A stretch of 64,000 nucleotides of DNA from Streptomyces sp. CB02923 (GTDB lineage: Bacteria; Actinomycetota; Actinomycetes; Streptomycetales; Streptomycetaceae): NCBI RefSeq assembly GCF_001905005.1, contig NZ_LWKZ01000026.1, positions 124,001-188,000 of the forward strand, written 5' to 3'. Shown here piece after piece: positions 44,535-55,729 of this stretch. Every line of letters begins with the position of its first letter. Within the stretch, counting starts at the first letter, position 1. Both the position numbers and the translations under genes were made by a program. Under the pieces are notes generated by a model. The model had not been told where the DNA came from, ran no database searches, and saw only the letters and a program-made list of their open reading frames with translations.

Positions 44535-44563
44535 GTCCAACCGCCCTCATTGGGCGGTTGGAC
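44535..44563 (+). terminator. Hairpin terminator after the secreted-protein gene
   Basis: A perfect 12-bp stem (44535-44546 with 44552-44563) and a five-base loop start 15 bases after the stop codon. A short T-containing stretch (ATTCT) follows. Confidence 0.75.
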
Positions 44564-44599
44564 ATTCTCGGCCTGCTCTCATTCCGGTGAATCGGGCCT

Positions 44600-44621
44600 G
44601 TAACCGCGACGTAACCGCAGG
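44600..44621. promoter_or_regulatory. GTAACCGC direct repeat with 11-bp period
   Basis: GTAACCGCGAC and GTAACCGCAGG abut exactly (44600-44610 and 44611-44621). Reverse-complemented, the core is GCGGTTAC, matching the GTTAC core of the sites near the response-regulator gene. It lies about 355 bases upstream of the PBP start, so it is a candidate for the same regulator. Confidence 0.45.
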
Positions 44622-44913
44622 CCCGTCATCATGGAAGTTTCGCAGTCCATCCATGTATTGCGGCCACTGTTCGAATAGCAGACTCAATTCGGCAACGGGC
44701 GTGCCCGTGGCCGAATTCGGCGACCTCCCCCCAGGGCCGCCGGAGACCGCGCGGCCCGCCCGGCCGTCCCCCGTGCGCACGACAACCGGCCGGGCGCCGC
44801 ACTCCGGTCTCCGGCGGTCCGCACCTCGCGCGGCCGCCCTGCCGCCGGACCCTGCCGCCGACCCCTGCCGCCGGGAGGCTCCGTCGCCGGCCCGTCGGCC
44901 CACGGCCCCGGAA

Positions 44914-44937
44914 ACGTAACGTTTTCGTGGCAGAGCA
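44914..44937. promoter_or_regulatory. Palindrome/GTAAC half-site near the PBP start
   Basis: AACGT-A-ACGTT is a perfect 11-base palindrome. A GTAAC half-site inside it (44916) is followed 11 bases later by GTGGC, a weak second half-site. It lies about 50 bases upstream of the PBP start, where a regulator would act. The assignment is tentative. Confidence 0.3.
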
Positions 44938-44975
44938 GAACATTCGTACGGGGAGTAATCCCATAGGGTCGAGCA

Positions 44976-47021
44976 GTGATCGAACGTCGAAAAGGGGCAC
45001 ACGCCCGCGCCACCGCCTCCGCCGCGGGCGGCCGTTGGTCCGTCCTCGGCCGGTGGTGGGCCGCGAACCGCCGCAGACTCCGGCTCCGCCGCCCGGCCTA
45101 TCCACGCCCGGGACGCACGGGCTTCCGGCGCTGGGTGCCGTCCTGGCGCCAGTCGCTGGGGCTGGCCGGCTCCTGTTCCGGCGTGCTGGTCTGCCTCCTG
45201 GCGATCATGTACGCGCGTACCGAGATACCCGCCGACCTCAACGCCTTCGCCACCCAGCAGGACAACGTCTACTACTGGGCCGACGGCACCGAGATGGCCC
45301 GTACCGGCGACATCAACCGGCAGGACATGCCCCTCGACACCGTCCCCGAACCCGTCCGCTGGGCCGCGCTCGCCGCCGAGAACGAGACGTTCTACTCCGA
45401 CAGCGGCATCTCCCCCAGCGGCATGGTGCGGGCCGTGACCCGGATGGTGACCGGCGGCAGCACCCAGGGCGGCTCCACCATCACCCAGCAGTACGTGAAA
45501 AACGCCTATCTCAATCAAGACCAGACCTTCACCCGCAAGCTCAGCGAGATGTTCATCGCGATCAAACTCGACAACAAGATGACCAAGGACGAGATCCTTG
45601 AGCGCTACCTGAACACCAGTTGGTACGGACGCGGCACCTACGGCGTTCAACGCGCCGCACACGCCTACTACGGCAAGGACGCCGCACAACTGAACGTGAG
45701 CGAAGGCGCGTTCCTCGCCTCGCTCCTCAAGGGCGCCGCGCTCTACGACCCGGCCCTCGGTGCCGAGCACCGCGAGCGCGCGGTCGAGCGCTGGAACTGG
45801 GTGCTGGACCGGATGGTGGCCATCGGCAAGCTCTCCGCGGAGGAACGGGCGGGTTACACCCGCTTCCCCGAGCCGCAGGCCCCGCCCAAGCCCGCCGGGC
45901 TGACCGGCCAGAACGGCTATCTCGTGGAGACGGCCCGCGCCTACGTCGGCGCCCACACCGACATCTCCGAGAAGGACTTCGCCCTCGGCGGCTACCAGGT
46001 CCACACCACCTTCGAGAAGCCCCGGATGGCGGCGCTGTCCCAGGCCGTCGGGGCCGTACGGACCAAGCTGGACCCGGGCGCCCGCACGGCCGACCGCGAC
46101 GTACGCATCGGCGCGGCCTCGGTGACCACGGACGGGCGGATCGTGGCCCTGTACGGCGGCCCCGACTACCTCCGGCAGGGCTTCAACGACGCCAACTCCA
46201 CGGTGGTGCCTGCGGGCAGCGCCTTCGCCCCGTTCGTGTACGCGGCGGCGCTGCGCGACGGCGTCGAGCGCGAGCGCGGCAAGCCCCGTACCCCCGTCAC
46301 CCCGGCCACGGTCTACGACGGCGACAACAAGATCACCCTGCGCACGCCGGAAGGCCCGTACTGGGACCGGGCGGGAAAGATCGCCAAGGCGGAGAACGAC
46401 GGCGGGAAGTCCTGGGGCAGGATTCCCCTGAAGAGCGCGGTCGCGCAGTCCGTCAACAGCGCGGTCATGCAACTGGGCACGGACGTGGGCCTGGAGCGGG
46501 TCGGCAAGGTGGGCGTGCAGACCGGGCTGCTGGAGAGCAGCCTCGGCGAGAAACTGCCGTCCTTCGCCCTGGGCACCGCCACGCCGAGCGCGATCCGCAT
46601 GGCCGACGCGTACGCCACGTTCGCGGGCCGGGGCAAGCACACCGAGCCGTACTCGGTCGGCAAGCTCATGCGCAACGGCAGCAACGTGCCGGTCGGCAAG
46701 CCGGCCGCCCAGCAGGTCCTGCCCGGGGAGGTGGCGGACGCCGTGGACGACGCCCTGCGCGAGGCCGTCCGCCGCGGCACGGCCACCGCGGCGAAGGCGG
46801 CCGGTCCGGATGCGGCCGGAAAGACGGGCACCGAACAGGACAACAAGTCCGCCTGGTTCGTCGGCTACCGCGGCACCCTGTCGACCGCCGTCTCACTCGC
46901 CCGCATCGACCCCAAGAGCCAGGAGCTGCTGCCCCTGGACGGCATCGGCGGCCGGGCGAAGGGAGCGGCCGGCAGCCCGTATCCGATCGACATCTGGACG
47001 CGGTACATGACCGCCCGGTAG
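44976..47021 (+). CDS. Class A penicillin-binding protein with altered transpeptidase SxxK motif
   Basis: This protein has 681 residues: a basic cytoplasmic tail, one membrane helix (about residues 63-80), a GT51 glycosyltransferase domain (AAENETFYSDSGIS with E135 as the likely catalytic acid; GGSTITQQYVKNAYL; EILERYLNTSWYGRGTYGVQRAA) and a transpeptidase-like domain. In the latter, SVN (S492) and KTG (K616) are intact, but the active-site motif reads GSAFAPF: the serine is S415 and the expected lysine (position 418) is alanine. Polymerisation of glycan strands should remain, while crosslinking is probably lost or altered. The GTG at 44976 has no strong ribosome-binding site. A neighbouring arylglycine-peptide NRPS and shared regulatory repeats raise the possibility of a resistance or stress role. 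Confidence 0.9.
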   Translation: MIERRKGAHARATASAAGGRWSVLGRWWAANRRRLRLRRPAYPRPGRTGFRRWVPSWRQSLGLAGSCSGVLVCLLAIMYARTEIPADLNAFATQQDNVYYWADGTEMARTGDINRQDMPLDTVPEPVRWAALAAENETFYSDSGISPSGMVRAVTRMVTGGSTQGGSTITQQYVKNAYLNQDQTFTRKLSEMFIAIKLDNKMTKDEILERYLNTSWYGRGTYGVQRAAHAYYGKDAAQLNVSEGAFLASLLKGAALYDPALGAEHRERAVERWNWVLDRMVAIGKLSAEERAGYTRFPEPQAPPKPAGLTGQNGYLVETARAYVGAHTDISEKDFALGGYQVHTTFEKPRMAALSQAVGAVRTKLDPGARTADRDVRIGAASVTTDGRIVALYGGPDYLRQGFNDANSTVVPAGSAFAPFVYAAALRDGVERERGKPRTPVTPATVYDGDNKITLRTPEGPYWDRAGKIAKAENDGGKSWGRIPLKSAVAQSVNSAVMQLGTDVGLERVGKVGVQTGLLESSLGEKLPSFALGTATPSAIRMADAYATFAGRGKHTEPYSVGKLMRNGSNVPVGKPAAQQVLPGEVADAVDDALREAVRRGTATAAKAAGPDAAGKTGTEQDNKSAWFVGYRGTLSTAVSLARIDPKSQELLPLDGIGGRAKGAAGSPYPIDIWTRYMTAR

Positions 47022-47056
47022 GGGCGCGTACCGCGAAGGGGCCGGGAGCCGGAGAA

Positions 47057-47101
47057 AGCCCCCGGCCCCCGCCCTGGTTCAGGGTTCGCGGGCCGGGGGC
47101 T
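47057..47101 (+). terminator. Terminator after the PBP gene
   Basis: AGCCCCCGGCCC (47057-47068) pairs exactly with GGGCCGGGGGCT (47090-47101), 35 bases after the stop; TCTCTT follows the stem. Confidence 0.65.
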
Positions 47102-47111
47102 CTCTTGGGCT

Positions 47112-47147
47112 CCCGGCCCCCGCCGACCCGTTCGGGCGGGGGCCGGG
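47112..47147 (-). terminator. Terminator after the deacetylase-like gene
   Basis: CCCGGCCCCCGCC (47112-47124) pairs perfectly with 47135-47147 around a ten-base loop, directly beyond the convergent gene's stop at 47149. A further outer pairing (47038-47050 with 47108-47120) means the two convergent terminators can form alternative folds. Confidence 0.65.
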
Positions 47148-47148
47148 G

Positions 47149-48423
47149 CTACTTCACCACCGTCGCCCAGTCCGTGATCTGCGCCGGGTCCAGCCCGCGC
47201 ATCCGCTCCAGGACCGCGGGGTCCTGGGCGTCCAGCCAGTCGGCGAGCTGCTTGAAGGAAACGCAGCGCACCCCGTCCCGTTTGCAGACCGACTTCACGA
47301 CGTCCTCGATGGCCTTCATGTAGATGCCGCCGTTCCAGTCCTCGAAGTGGTTGCCGACGAACAGCGGCGCCCGGCTCCCGTGGTAGACGCGGTTGAATCC
47401 GTTGAGATAACCGTCCCGGGTCAGCTTCCGCCACTGCTCGTACTTCGCCGGGTCGCCCTTGGTGTTGTCACCGGACTGGTTGTAGAGGAAGTTGAAGTCC
47501 ATGGACAGGACCTGTTTCTCGCTCTGGGGGTAAGGCAGCAGTTGCAGCGGGAAGTTCCATATGCCGTTCTTCTTCGACGGCCATATCTGGAAGTCGCCGG
47601 GCGAGCTGGCGTCGTAGCGCCAGTTGAAGGCCTTGGCCGCGGTGAGCAGGTTCTCCTGTCCCTCCAGGCACGGCGCACGCCCTCCCACCAGCTCCTTCTT
47701 GTAGTCGAAGGGCAGCGGGGGCAGGCTGCTGTAGCCGGTGTTCGTCTTCCAGTTCTGGACGAAGGAATACGCCTGCTCGATCTCGCTCTTCCACTCCGCG
47801 ACGCTCCAGTCACCGCCGCCCTTGGCCCCGCAGAAGTGGCCGTTGAAGTGGGTGCCGATCTCGTTGCCGTCCAGCCACGCGCCCCGGACCTGCCGCAGCG
47901 TGTCCTTGATGTGCTCGTTCGTCGCGTACGAGATCGCCGAAGCGCCCGGCTTGTGCTGCGGCGGCTTGTACATCGACGCCTTCGTTTTCGGCAGGAGATA
48001 CGTGCCGGTGAGGAAGAACGTCATCTTGGCGTTGTTCTGCTCGGCCACTTCCCGGAAATGCGAGAACAGGTGGTCGTCGCCCTCCAGCGCGCCGTCCCAG
48101 GAGAACACCACGAACTGCGGCGGCTTCTCACCGGGTTTGAGTCTCACGGGCTTGGGCTGCTTGGGCTGCGGTCCGGTGTAGGACGTCGAACCGTCCCCGA
48201 GCACCTTGACCTTGCCGTCCCACTTCTCCTCCGGTTTCGGCGTCCCCCCGCCCTTGCCCGCACCGCCGTCCGGCGGGGCCGGCCGCGGCTGGGTGGCGTC
48301 CTGCGACGGCGCCGCCGCCTTTCCGTCCCCGCCCTGGTCGTCGGAGCCGCAGGCCGTCAGACCGAGGGCGAGCGCCGCCACGGTGACCAGTGCCGGCGCG
48401 CCGAGCGCGCTCCTCTTCGACAT
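47149..48423 (-). CDS. Lipoprotein, polysaccharide deacetylase-like
   Basis: The 424-residue protein has a lipoprotein signal peptide (ALGLTACGSDD; lipobox LTAC) and a Gly/Pro-rich linker of about 60 residues. The catalytic-like domain shows FVVFSWDGALEG (Asp in place of the family TFDDG start), MTFFLTGTYLL, GNEIGTHFNGHFCG (His pair, HxxxH, for a metal) and FVGNHFEDWNGG near the C-terminus. NodB-type domains remove N- or O-acetyl groups from surface or cell-wall glycans. The motif set is incomplete, so a distant, possibly non-catalytic member is possible. AGGGAA precedes the ATG at 48423. Confidence 0.8.
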   Translation of the reverse strand: MSKRSALGAPALVTVAALALGLTACGSDDQGGDGKAAAPSQDATQPRPAPPDGGAGKGGGTPKPEEKWDGKVKVLGDGSTSYTGPQPKQPKPVRLKPGEKPPQFVVFSWDGALEGDDHLFSHFREVAEQNNAKMTFFLTGTYLLPKTKASMYKPPQHKPGASAISYATNEHIKDTLRQVRGAWLDGNEIGTHFNGHFCGAKGGGDWSVAEWKSEIEQAYSFVQNWKTNTGYSSLPPLPFDYKKELVGGRAPCLEGQENLLTAAKAFNWRYDASSPGDFQIWPSKKNGIWNFPLQLLPYPQSEKQVLSMDFNFLYNQSGDNTKGDPAKYEQWRKLTRDGYLNGFNRVYHGSRAPLFVGNHFEDWNGGIYMKAIEDVVKSVCKRDGVRCVSFKQLADWLDAQDPAVLERMRGLDPAQITDWATVVK

Positions 48424-48535
48424 TTCCCTACCCCCTGGCACCAAAACACGTGTTCTGGCCCAAGTATCACAGAGGTGTCATGCCGCTCATCAACCCCTGG
48501 CGCCCCCATATTGCGTCACACCGGGGCCCGTCGGC

Positions 48536-48566
48536 GGCCGGGCGGCGCACGGTGCCCCGCCCGGCC
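48536..48566 (-). terminator. Terminator after the amidase-domain gene
   Basis: A perfect 10-bp stem (48536-48545 with 48557-48566) lies just past the stop at 48573 as read on the minus strand. Confidence 0.65.
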
Positions 48567-48572
48567 CTGCCG

Positions 48573-49706
48573 TCAGGTGCGGTAGGCGTAGTAGACCGAG
48601 TCCGGGTAGGACGCGATGATGCTCGCCACCGACTTCCGGTAGGTGTTGGTCGAGTGGTACGTCAGGTACGGCACGCCGTAGCTGCTGCGGTACGTCGTCA
48701 TCATGGAGTGGTCCTTGGACCCGTCGCCGTCGAAGTCCATCTGCATGACGTCACCGACGTCCATCTGGTAGACGTTCGACAGGCTGGTCACGCGCCGGGA
48801 GTTCAGCGCGTACCAGGACCACTCGTTGGCCCCCACCCAGCTGTCGGACTGGTAGTCGGTGTCGTACCACCACTTGCGGTAGTCCGAGGCGCTCCCGCCC
48901 TCCGACTTCCAGCCGCCCGCCTTCAGGGCCTGGCTCAGGAAGTTCGTGCAGTCGCCGCCGGCCGCGTTGAACTTCCGGTACTGGGGGTTGTAGTTGCGCC
49001 AGTACTTCTCCGAGTACGCGGCCATGGCGGCGTAGTCGTAACCGCCGGTCAGCTGCTTGCCGGGCGACGGGCGCGCGGGCCGCGACGTGCTCGCCGCAGG
49101 CGCGTTGGGCATCGTGTTCCCGTCGTCCGCGACCGCCGCCGCCCGCAGCGTCGGGGCGTTGATCGCGCCGGGTCCCTCGTCCCGGGACCGGATTCCCGTC
49201 AGCTCCCACGTGCCGCCCGCGACGGCGGTGAAGTCCATCTCGTGGCGGGCCTTGAAGCCGGTCGCGGCCGGCTCGTCGCCGCGGATCTTCTTGTACGTGA
49301 GCGTGGTGCTCTCGGTGACCTGCACCGTGGCGTGCCGGCCGGTGAGCCGGGTGCCGTCCACGGTGACGTGGGTGTCGGCGGCGGTGTACGCCTCCCCCAG
49401 GGCGGCGAGCCGCTGCTTGCGGGCCCGCAGCGAGGACACCCCGGTGTCCTCCGCCCGCGCCAGACGGGCCGACAGGCGCACCTGGTCGCGGGGCAGCGAG
49501 GCTATTCGGCCCGACCGGTTGTCGAGCAGCGCCGCCGTGCGCTGCGTCAGCAGGGCGTCGGCGGTACGGCTGAAGGTCTGTGTCGTCGCCTGGTCCACAC
49601 CGGCGGTCCGCGGCGCCGCGGCGGCGGACGAGGCGGGCAGGCACACGGCCGCCGCGGCCACGGCGAGCACCGTGCCGACAGCGGACCTGAGGATCGTTGA
49701 TTTCAC
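48573..49706 (-). CDS. Secreted amidase-domain (Amidase_6-like) protein
   Basis: The 377-residue protein has a cleavable signal peptide (hydrophobic residues about 8-28, then ASSAAAAP). A variable region of about 190 residues follows, then a C-terminal papain-like amidase domain with the catalytic Cys in GGDCTNFLSQALKAGGW and the His in GDGSKDHSMMTTY. Such domains are proposed to act on the cell wall or on peptides outside the cell. I chose the GTG at 49706 because AAGGGG precedes it; a GTG at 49724 would add six residues. It lies in the envelope gene block beside the PBP and deacetylase-like genes but has its own terminator. Confidence 0.85.
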   Translation of the reverse strand: MKSTILRSAVGTVLAVAAAAVCLPASSAAAAPRTAGVDQATTQTFSRTADALLTQRTAALLDNRSGRIASLPRDQVRLSARLARAEDTGVSSLRARKQRLAALGEAYTAADTHVTVDGTRLTGRHATVQVTESTTLTYKKIRGDEPAATGFKARHEMDFTAVAGGTWELTGIRSRDEGPGAINAPTLRAAAVADDGNTMPNAPAASTSRPARPSPGKQLTGGYDYAAMAAYSEKYWRNYNPQYRKFNAAGGDCTNFLSQALKAGGWKSEGGSASDYRKWWYDTDYQSDSWVGANEWSWYALNSRRVTSLSNVYQMDVGDVMQMDFDGDGSKDHSMMTTYRSSYGVPYLTYHSTNTYRKSVASIIASYPDSVYYAYRT

Positions 49707-49992
49707 GAATTTTCCCCTTGTCACCCCGGCCCACCCGGGCCGGGCAGCGAATCTTTACACAAAATACGCAAGAGTGGATCACTGTGCCGAAGGCACGGCA
49801 GACGTCACCGCCTGTCCGGGGACTCGCGCGGTCGGCCGAACCGATCAGGAATCGAGAAGCCCCGGCTCCCGGACCGCGGCTAGCGTCATGGCCACGGAGC
49901 AGAATCGGCCGTACCGCTCGAAGCTGTCGGATCGAGCCGGGCGACGCCGAGGGTGGCCGCGCGGGCGGCCCCGTTCGACAGAGGGAGACACC

Positions 49993-52383
<2,391 letters not shown>

Positions 52384-52468
52384 GGCGCCTGAGCGCCCGC
52401 CCCGGGCCCGCACGCGGCGGCAGGGCCGCGAAGGGCCGGCCCCCGTCCTCCTCTCCCGGTCCTGCCGC

Positions 52469-53572
52469 TCATCCGTTTCCGCCGCTCACCTTCCGCACCC
52501 GGTGGTTGCCGAAGTCCGCGATGTACAGGGCGCCGGCGGCGTCCAGCGTGATACCGAGGGGCTGGTCGAGGGCGGCGGACACGGCAGGGCCGCCGTCGCC
52601 GCCGAATCCTTTGGTGCCGCTGCCGGCGACCGTGGTGATGCACCCGTCGGCCGTGACCTTCCGCACCCGTTCGTTCCCGTAGTCCGTGACGTAGAGGGTG
52701 CCGTCGTCGCCGACCGCGACGCACTGCGGCAAGTGGAGCGCGGCCCGGGTCGCCGCTCCGCCGTCGCCGCTGAAACCGGCGCGTCCCGCACCCGCGACGG
52801 TGGTGATCACTCCGTCCGGCGCCACTTCCCGCACCCGGTGGTTGTAGCGGTCCGCGATGTACAGTTGCCCGGACCGGCCGACGGCCACGGCGTGGGGGAA
52901 ATTCAGGGACGCCCCGGTGGCGGGCCCGCCGTCGCCGCCGAAGCCCTCGGTGCCGTCACCGGCGACGGTGGTGATGATCCCGTCCGGTGTCACCTTCCGT
53001 ATCCGGTGGTTGTAATCGTCGGCGATGTAGAGGCTGCCGTCCCGGCCGACGCTCAGGGCATGGGGGAAGTTGAGCGAAGCGGCGGTGGCGGGCCCGCCGT
53101 CACCGCCGAACCCCGCCGTGCCGTTCCCCGCGACGGTGGTCACCACCCCGTCCCGGCCCACTTTCCGTATCCGCTGGTTGGAACGGTCCGCGACGAAGAG
53201 ACGGCCCGCGCCGTCCAGGGCCACTCCGGCCGGGTCACGGAACGCGGCAGCGACAGCAGGACCGCCGTCGCCGCCGTACCCCTTCTTCCCGCTGCCGGCC
53301 ACGGTGACGACGACGCCGTCCGCACGTACCTTCCGTACCCGGTGATTCTGGTAGTCGGCGATGTACAGGCTTCCCGTGGCGGCGGCCACCAGGCCGAAAG
53401 GGCAATGGAGTTGCGCCGCGGTCGCGGCCCCGCCGTCGCCGCCGGAACCGGCCGTGCCACCACCGGCCACCGTGACGATGACACCGGAACCGGTCCTCCC
53501 GGGCGCGGCGACCGGCCCCCCGGCCACCGCGACACCCGGCTCCGTACCCGTCACATCCAACACCAGCGTCAC
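52469..53572 (-). CDS. Six-bladed NHL-repeat beta-propeller protein
   Basis: The 367-residue protein is six tandem repeats of 56 residues with the consensus TVAGxGTxGFGGDGGPAxxAxL...LYIADYxNHRVRKVxxDG. The repeats are regular enough to show at the DNA level (168-bp period). A short N-terminal segment precedes the first blade, with no signal peptide or membrane helix, so the protein appears cytoplasmic, which is unusual because many NHL propellers of this type are exported. A closed six-bladed propeller typically binds a ligand or partner. The function is not known; upstream lies a 25-bp repeat array. Confidence 0.88.
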   Translation of the reverse strand: MTLVLDVTGTEPGVAVAGGPVAAPGRTGSGVIVTVAGGGTAGSGGDGGAATAAQLHCPFGLVAAATGSLYIADYQNHRVRKVRADGVVVTVAGSGKKGYGGDGGPAVAAAFRDPAGVALDGAGRLFVADRSNQRIRKVGRDGVVTTVAGNGTAGFGGDGGPATAASLNFPHALSVGRDGSLYIADDYNHRIRKVTPDGIITTVAGDGTEGFGGDGGPATGASLNFPHAVAVGRSGQLYIADRYNHRVREVAPDGVITTVAGAGRAGFSGDGGAATRAALHLPQCVAVGDDGTLYVTDYGNERVRKVTADGCITTVAGSGTKGFGGDGGPAVSAALDQPLGITLDAAGALYIADFGNHRVRKVSGGNG

Positions 53573-53683
53573 TCACCCTCGGTAGACCGGACCACGTCAC
53601 TGCACGGCGGGCGTCGCCCGCGGGCGGCGAAACTATCTTCGGCGCCCCTCCCCCACAAGAAGCCCCGGCCGGGCACGTGGCCT

Positions 53684-53758
53684 GTTCCCGTGGCCCTCTC
53701 CGGTGTACGTTCCCGTAGCCCTCTCCCGTGTGCGTTCCCGTAGCCCTCTCCAATGTCC
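53684..53758. repeat. Three 25-bp tandem repeats upstream of the NHL gene
   Basis: The unit GTTCCCGTAGCCCTCTCC plus a variable 7-base end recurs at 53684, 53709 and 53734. The array fills the space between the NHL gene start and the GH13 gene stop. Regular spacing near two helical turns would suit cooperative protein binding; replication slippage is the simpler origin. Confidence 0.8.
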
Positions 53759-53781
53759 GGCCGTGCGTCCGCCGCTCCGGC

Positions 53782-55467
53782 TCAGTCCGTGGCCGTACGG
53801 ACCCAGGCCGTCGTCCACGGCGGCAGCCGGTCACCGGTGACGGGCGCGGAGGACAGCAGCACCGTGCCGCCGGGCAGCGCCTGCGGGGTGTCCGACAGGT
53901 TCGTCAGGCAGTACCAGCCGCCCGAGCGGCGGAAGTGCAGCAACCCCTCGGCGACCGCTTCGGGCCCGCCGACCCACTCCAGTGCCTCGTCGGCGAGCAG
54001 TTCACGGCGCAGGCGCAGTGCCGCGCGGTACAGCTCCAGGGGTGCCGCGGCGTCCCCTTCCTGTGCCTCGGCGGACAGTTCTCCCCAGTACGGCGGCTGC
54101 GGCAGCCAGGACCCGCCACTGCCGAATCCGTATGAGCTGCCGCCGCGCCGCCAGGGCAGCGGCACCCGGCAGCCGTCCCGGCCCTTCGAACGGCCCTGGC
54201 TGCGGCTCCACACCGGGTCCCGCAGGGCGGCGCGGCCGAGGTCGGCGACCTCGGGCAGGCCCAGTTCCTCGCCCTGGTAGACGTAGGCGGCGCCGGGCAG
54301 CGCCAGCATCAGCAGGGTGGCGGCGAGCGCCCTGCGCAGCCCGTACTCCCGGTCCAGGGCGGGCCGCAGGCCGTCGGACAGCAGCCACGCCTCCGCGTCG
54401 CAGCCGTCCGGCAGGCCGTGCCGGGAGGCGTGCCGGATCACGTCGTGGTTGGAGAGCACCCAGGTCGCGGTGGCCCCGGCCGCACGGGCGTCGGCGAGCG
54501 CGGTGTCGATGGAGGCGCGCAGTCCGCCCGCGTGCGGTGTCGCCTGCAGGAAGTCGAAGTTGAAGGCCTGGCCGAGTTCCTGCGGGGTGGCGTACGCGGT
54601 GCGGCGGGAGTTGCGTACCCATGCCTCGGCGACCGCGATACGCGGCGGGTCGTACGCGTTGAAGACCTTCCGCCAGTCGCGGAAGATCTCGTGCACCTCG
54701 TCGCGGTCCCAGAAGGGGTGGCTGCCGTCCTCGGGCAGGTCCTCCGGTGCGTAGGCCCCGTCGCCGCCGACGTCGCGGAGCGGCTCGGCGAGGTCCTTGG
54801 CCAGACCGTGCGCCACGTCGACGCGGAAACCGTCCGCCCCGCGGTCGGACCAGAAGCGCAGCGTCGTACGGAACTCGGCGCGGACCTCGGGGTGGTCCCA
54901 GTTGAAGTCGGGCTGCTCCCGCGCGAAGAGATGGAGGTACCACCAGCCGTCGGGCAGCCGGGTCCAGGCGGGGCCGCCGAAGCAGGAGACCCAGTCGGTG
55001 GGCGGAAGTTCGCCGTGCTCCCCCTTGCCCGCACGGAAGACGTACCGCTCGCGCGCGGCGGACCCGGGCGCGGAGCGCAGCGCCTCCTGGAACCAGACGT
55101 GCTGGTCCGAGGAGTGGTTGGGCACGATGTCGACCAGCACTTTCAGGCCCAGCCGGTGGGCCTCGCCGACCAGCGCGCCGAAGTCGTCGAGGGTGCCCAG
55201 GCGCGGGTCGACGTCGCGGTGGTCGGCGACGTCGTAGCCGCCGTCGGCGAGCGGGGACGGGTAGAAGGGGCTGAGCCAGACGGCGTCCACGCCCAGGCGG
55301 GCGAGGTGGCCGAGCCGGGAGGTCACGCCGGGCAGGTCGCCGATGCCGTCGCCGTCGGAGTCCGCGAAGCTGCGCGGGTACACCTGGTAGACGACGGCCT
55401 GGCGCCACCAGTCGCCGGTGTCGCGGCCTGCCGTGCCGGAATCTGTGACGAGGTGCTGTGCGGTCAC
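53782..55467 (-). CDS. GH13 alpha-glucosidase/oligo-1,6-glucosidase
   Basis: The 561-residue alpha-amylase-family enzyme has WWRQAVVYQVYPRSFADSDGDGIGDLPGV, VDIVPNHSSDQH, the nucleophile region DGFRVDVAHGLAKD, a general acid region IAVAEAWV and the stabiliser NHDVIRH. It should hydrolyse short alpha-glucosides (maltose, isomaltose) in the cytoplasm. The GTG at 55467 follows AAAGGA. No transporter or LacI regulator is adjacent, so the usual maltose-operon context is missing. Confidence 0.9.
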   Translation of the reverse strand: MTAQHLVTDSGTAGRDTGDWWRQAVVYQVYPRSFADSDGDGIGDLPGVTSRLGHLARLGVDAVWLSPFYPSPLADGGYDVADHRDVDPRLGTLDDFGALVGEAHRLGLKVLVDIVPNHSSDQHVWFQEALRSAPGSAARERYVFRAGKGEHGELPPTDWVSCFGGPAWTRLPDGWWYLHLFAREQPDFNWDHPEVRAEFRTTLRFWSDRGADGFRVDVAHGLAKDLAEPLRDVGGDGAYAPEDLPEDGSHPFWDRDEVHEIFRDWRKVFNAYDPPRIAVAEAWVRNSRRTAYATPQELGQAFNFDFLQATPHAGGLRASIDTALADARAAGATATWVLSNHDVIRHASRHGLPDGCDAEAWLLSDGLRPALDREYGLRRALAATLLMLALPGAAYVYQGEELGLPEVADLGRAALRDPVWSRSQGRSKGRDGCRVPLPWRRGGSSYGFGSGGSWLPQPPYWGELSAEAQEGDAAAPLELYRAALRLRRELLADEALEWVGGPEAVAEGLLHFRRSGGWYCLTNLSDTPQALPGGTVLLSSAPVTGDRLPPWTTAWVRTATD

Positions 55468-55590
55468 ATGACGTCCTTTCGGTGTGCGGTACGGAGGTGA
55501 AGCGGCCGCTGGTACAGGGCCGTCGGCCGTTGCCGCCACGGCCCCCGCGAACAGCGTCCCGTACGGAACCGGGTACCGGCTCGTGAACAC

Positions 55591-55729
55591 GGCGATGACC
55601 GGAACAAGCCAAGTCGTCCCGGCCTGTGGTGCGGGCCCGCAGCCCCAGCAATGATTAAATCCTCAACCAATATGGCTCCGTCGAACCGGCCGCCGACCGG
55701 GTGGCCGCGCGTCGGGAGGGGGACCTCAC
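55591..55729. promoter_or_regulatory. Divergent promoter region between GH13 and cupin genes
   Basis: An AT-rich patch (about 55650-55677, ATGATTAAATCCTCAACCAA) stands out in GC-rich DNA and probably carries the promoters. I cannot assign the boxes to either strand. Confidence 0.35.

Larger units (their letters stand above)
44521..44975. other. Intergenic region upstream of the PBP gene
   Basis: These 455 bases hold a terminator (44535-44563), a GTAACCGC direct repeat (44600-44621) and a palindromic AACGTAACGTT (44914-44924) near the PBP start. I see no gene: overlapping open frames have no recognisable domain or ribosome-binding site. Confidence 0.6.

Noticed and set aside
53684..53758. CRISPR array
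   Set aside because: The units abut with almost no unique spacer, there are only three copies, and no cas gene is present. The same holds for the other tandem arrays.
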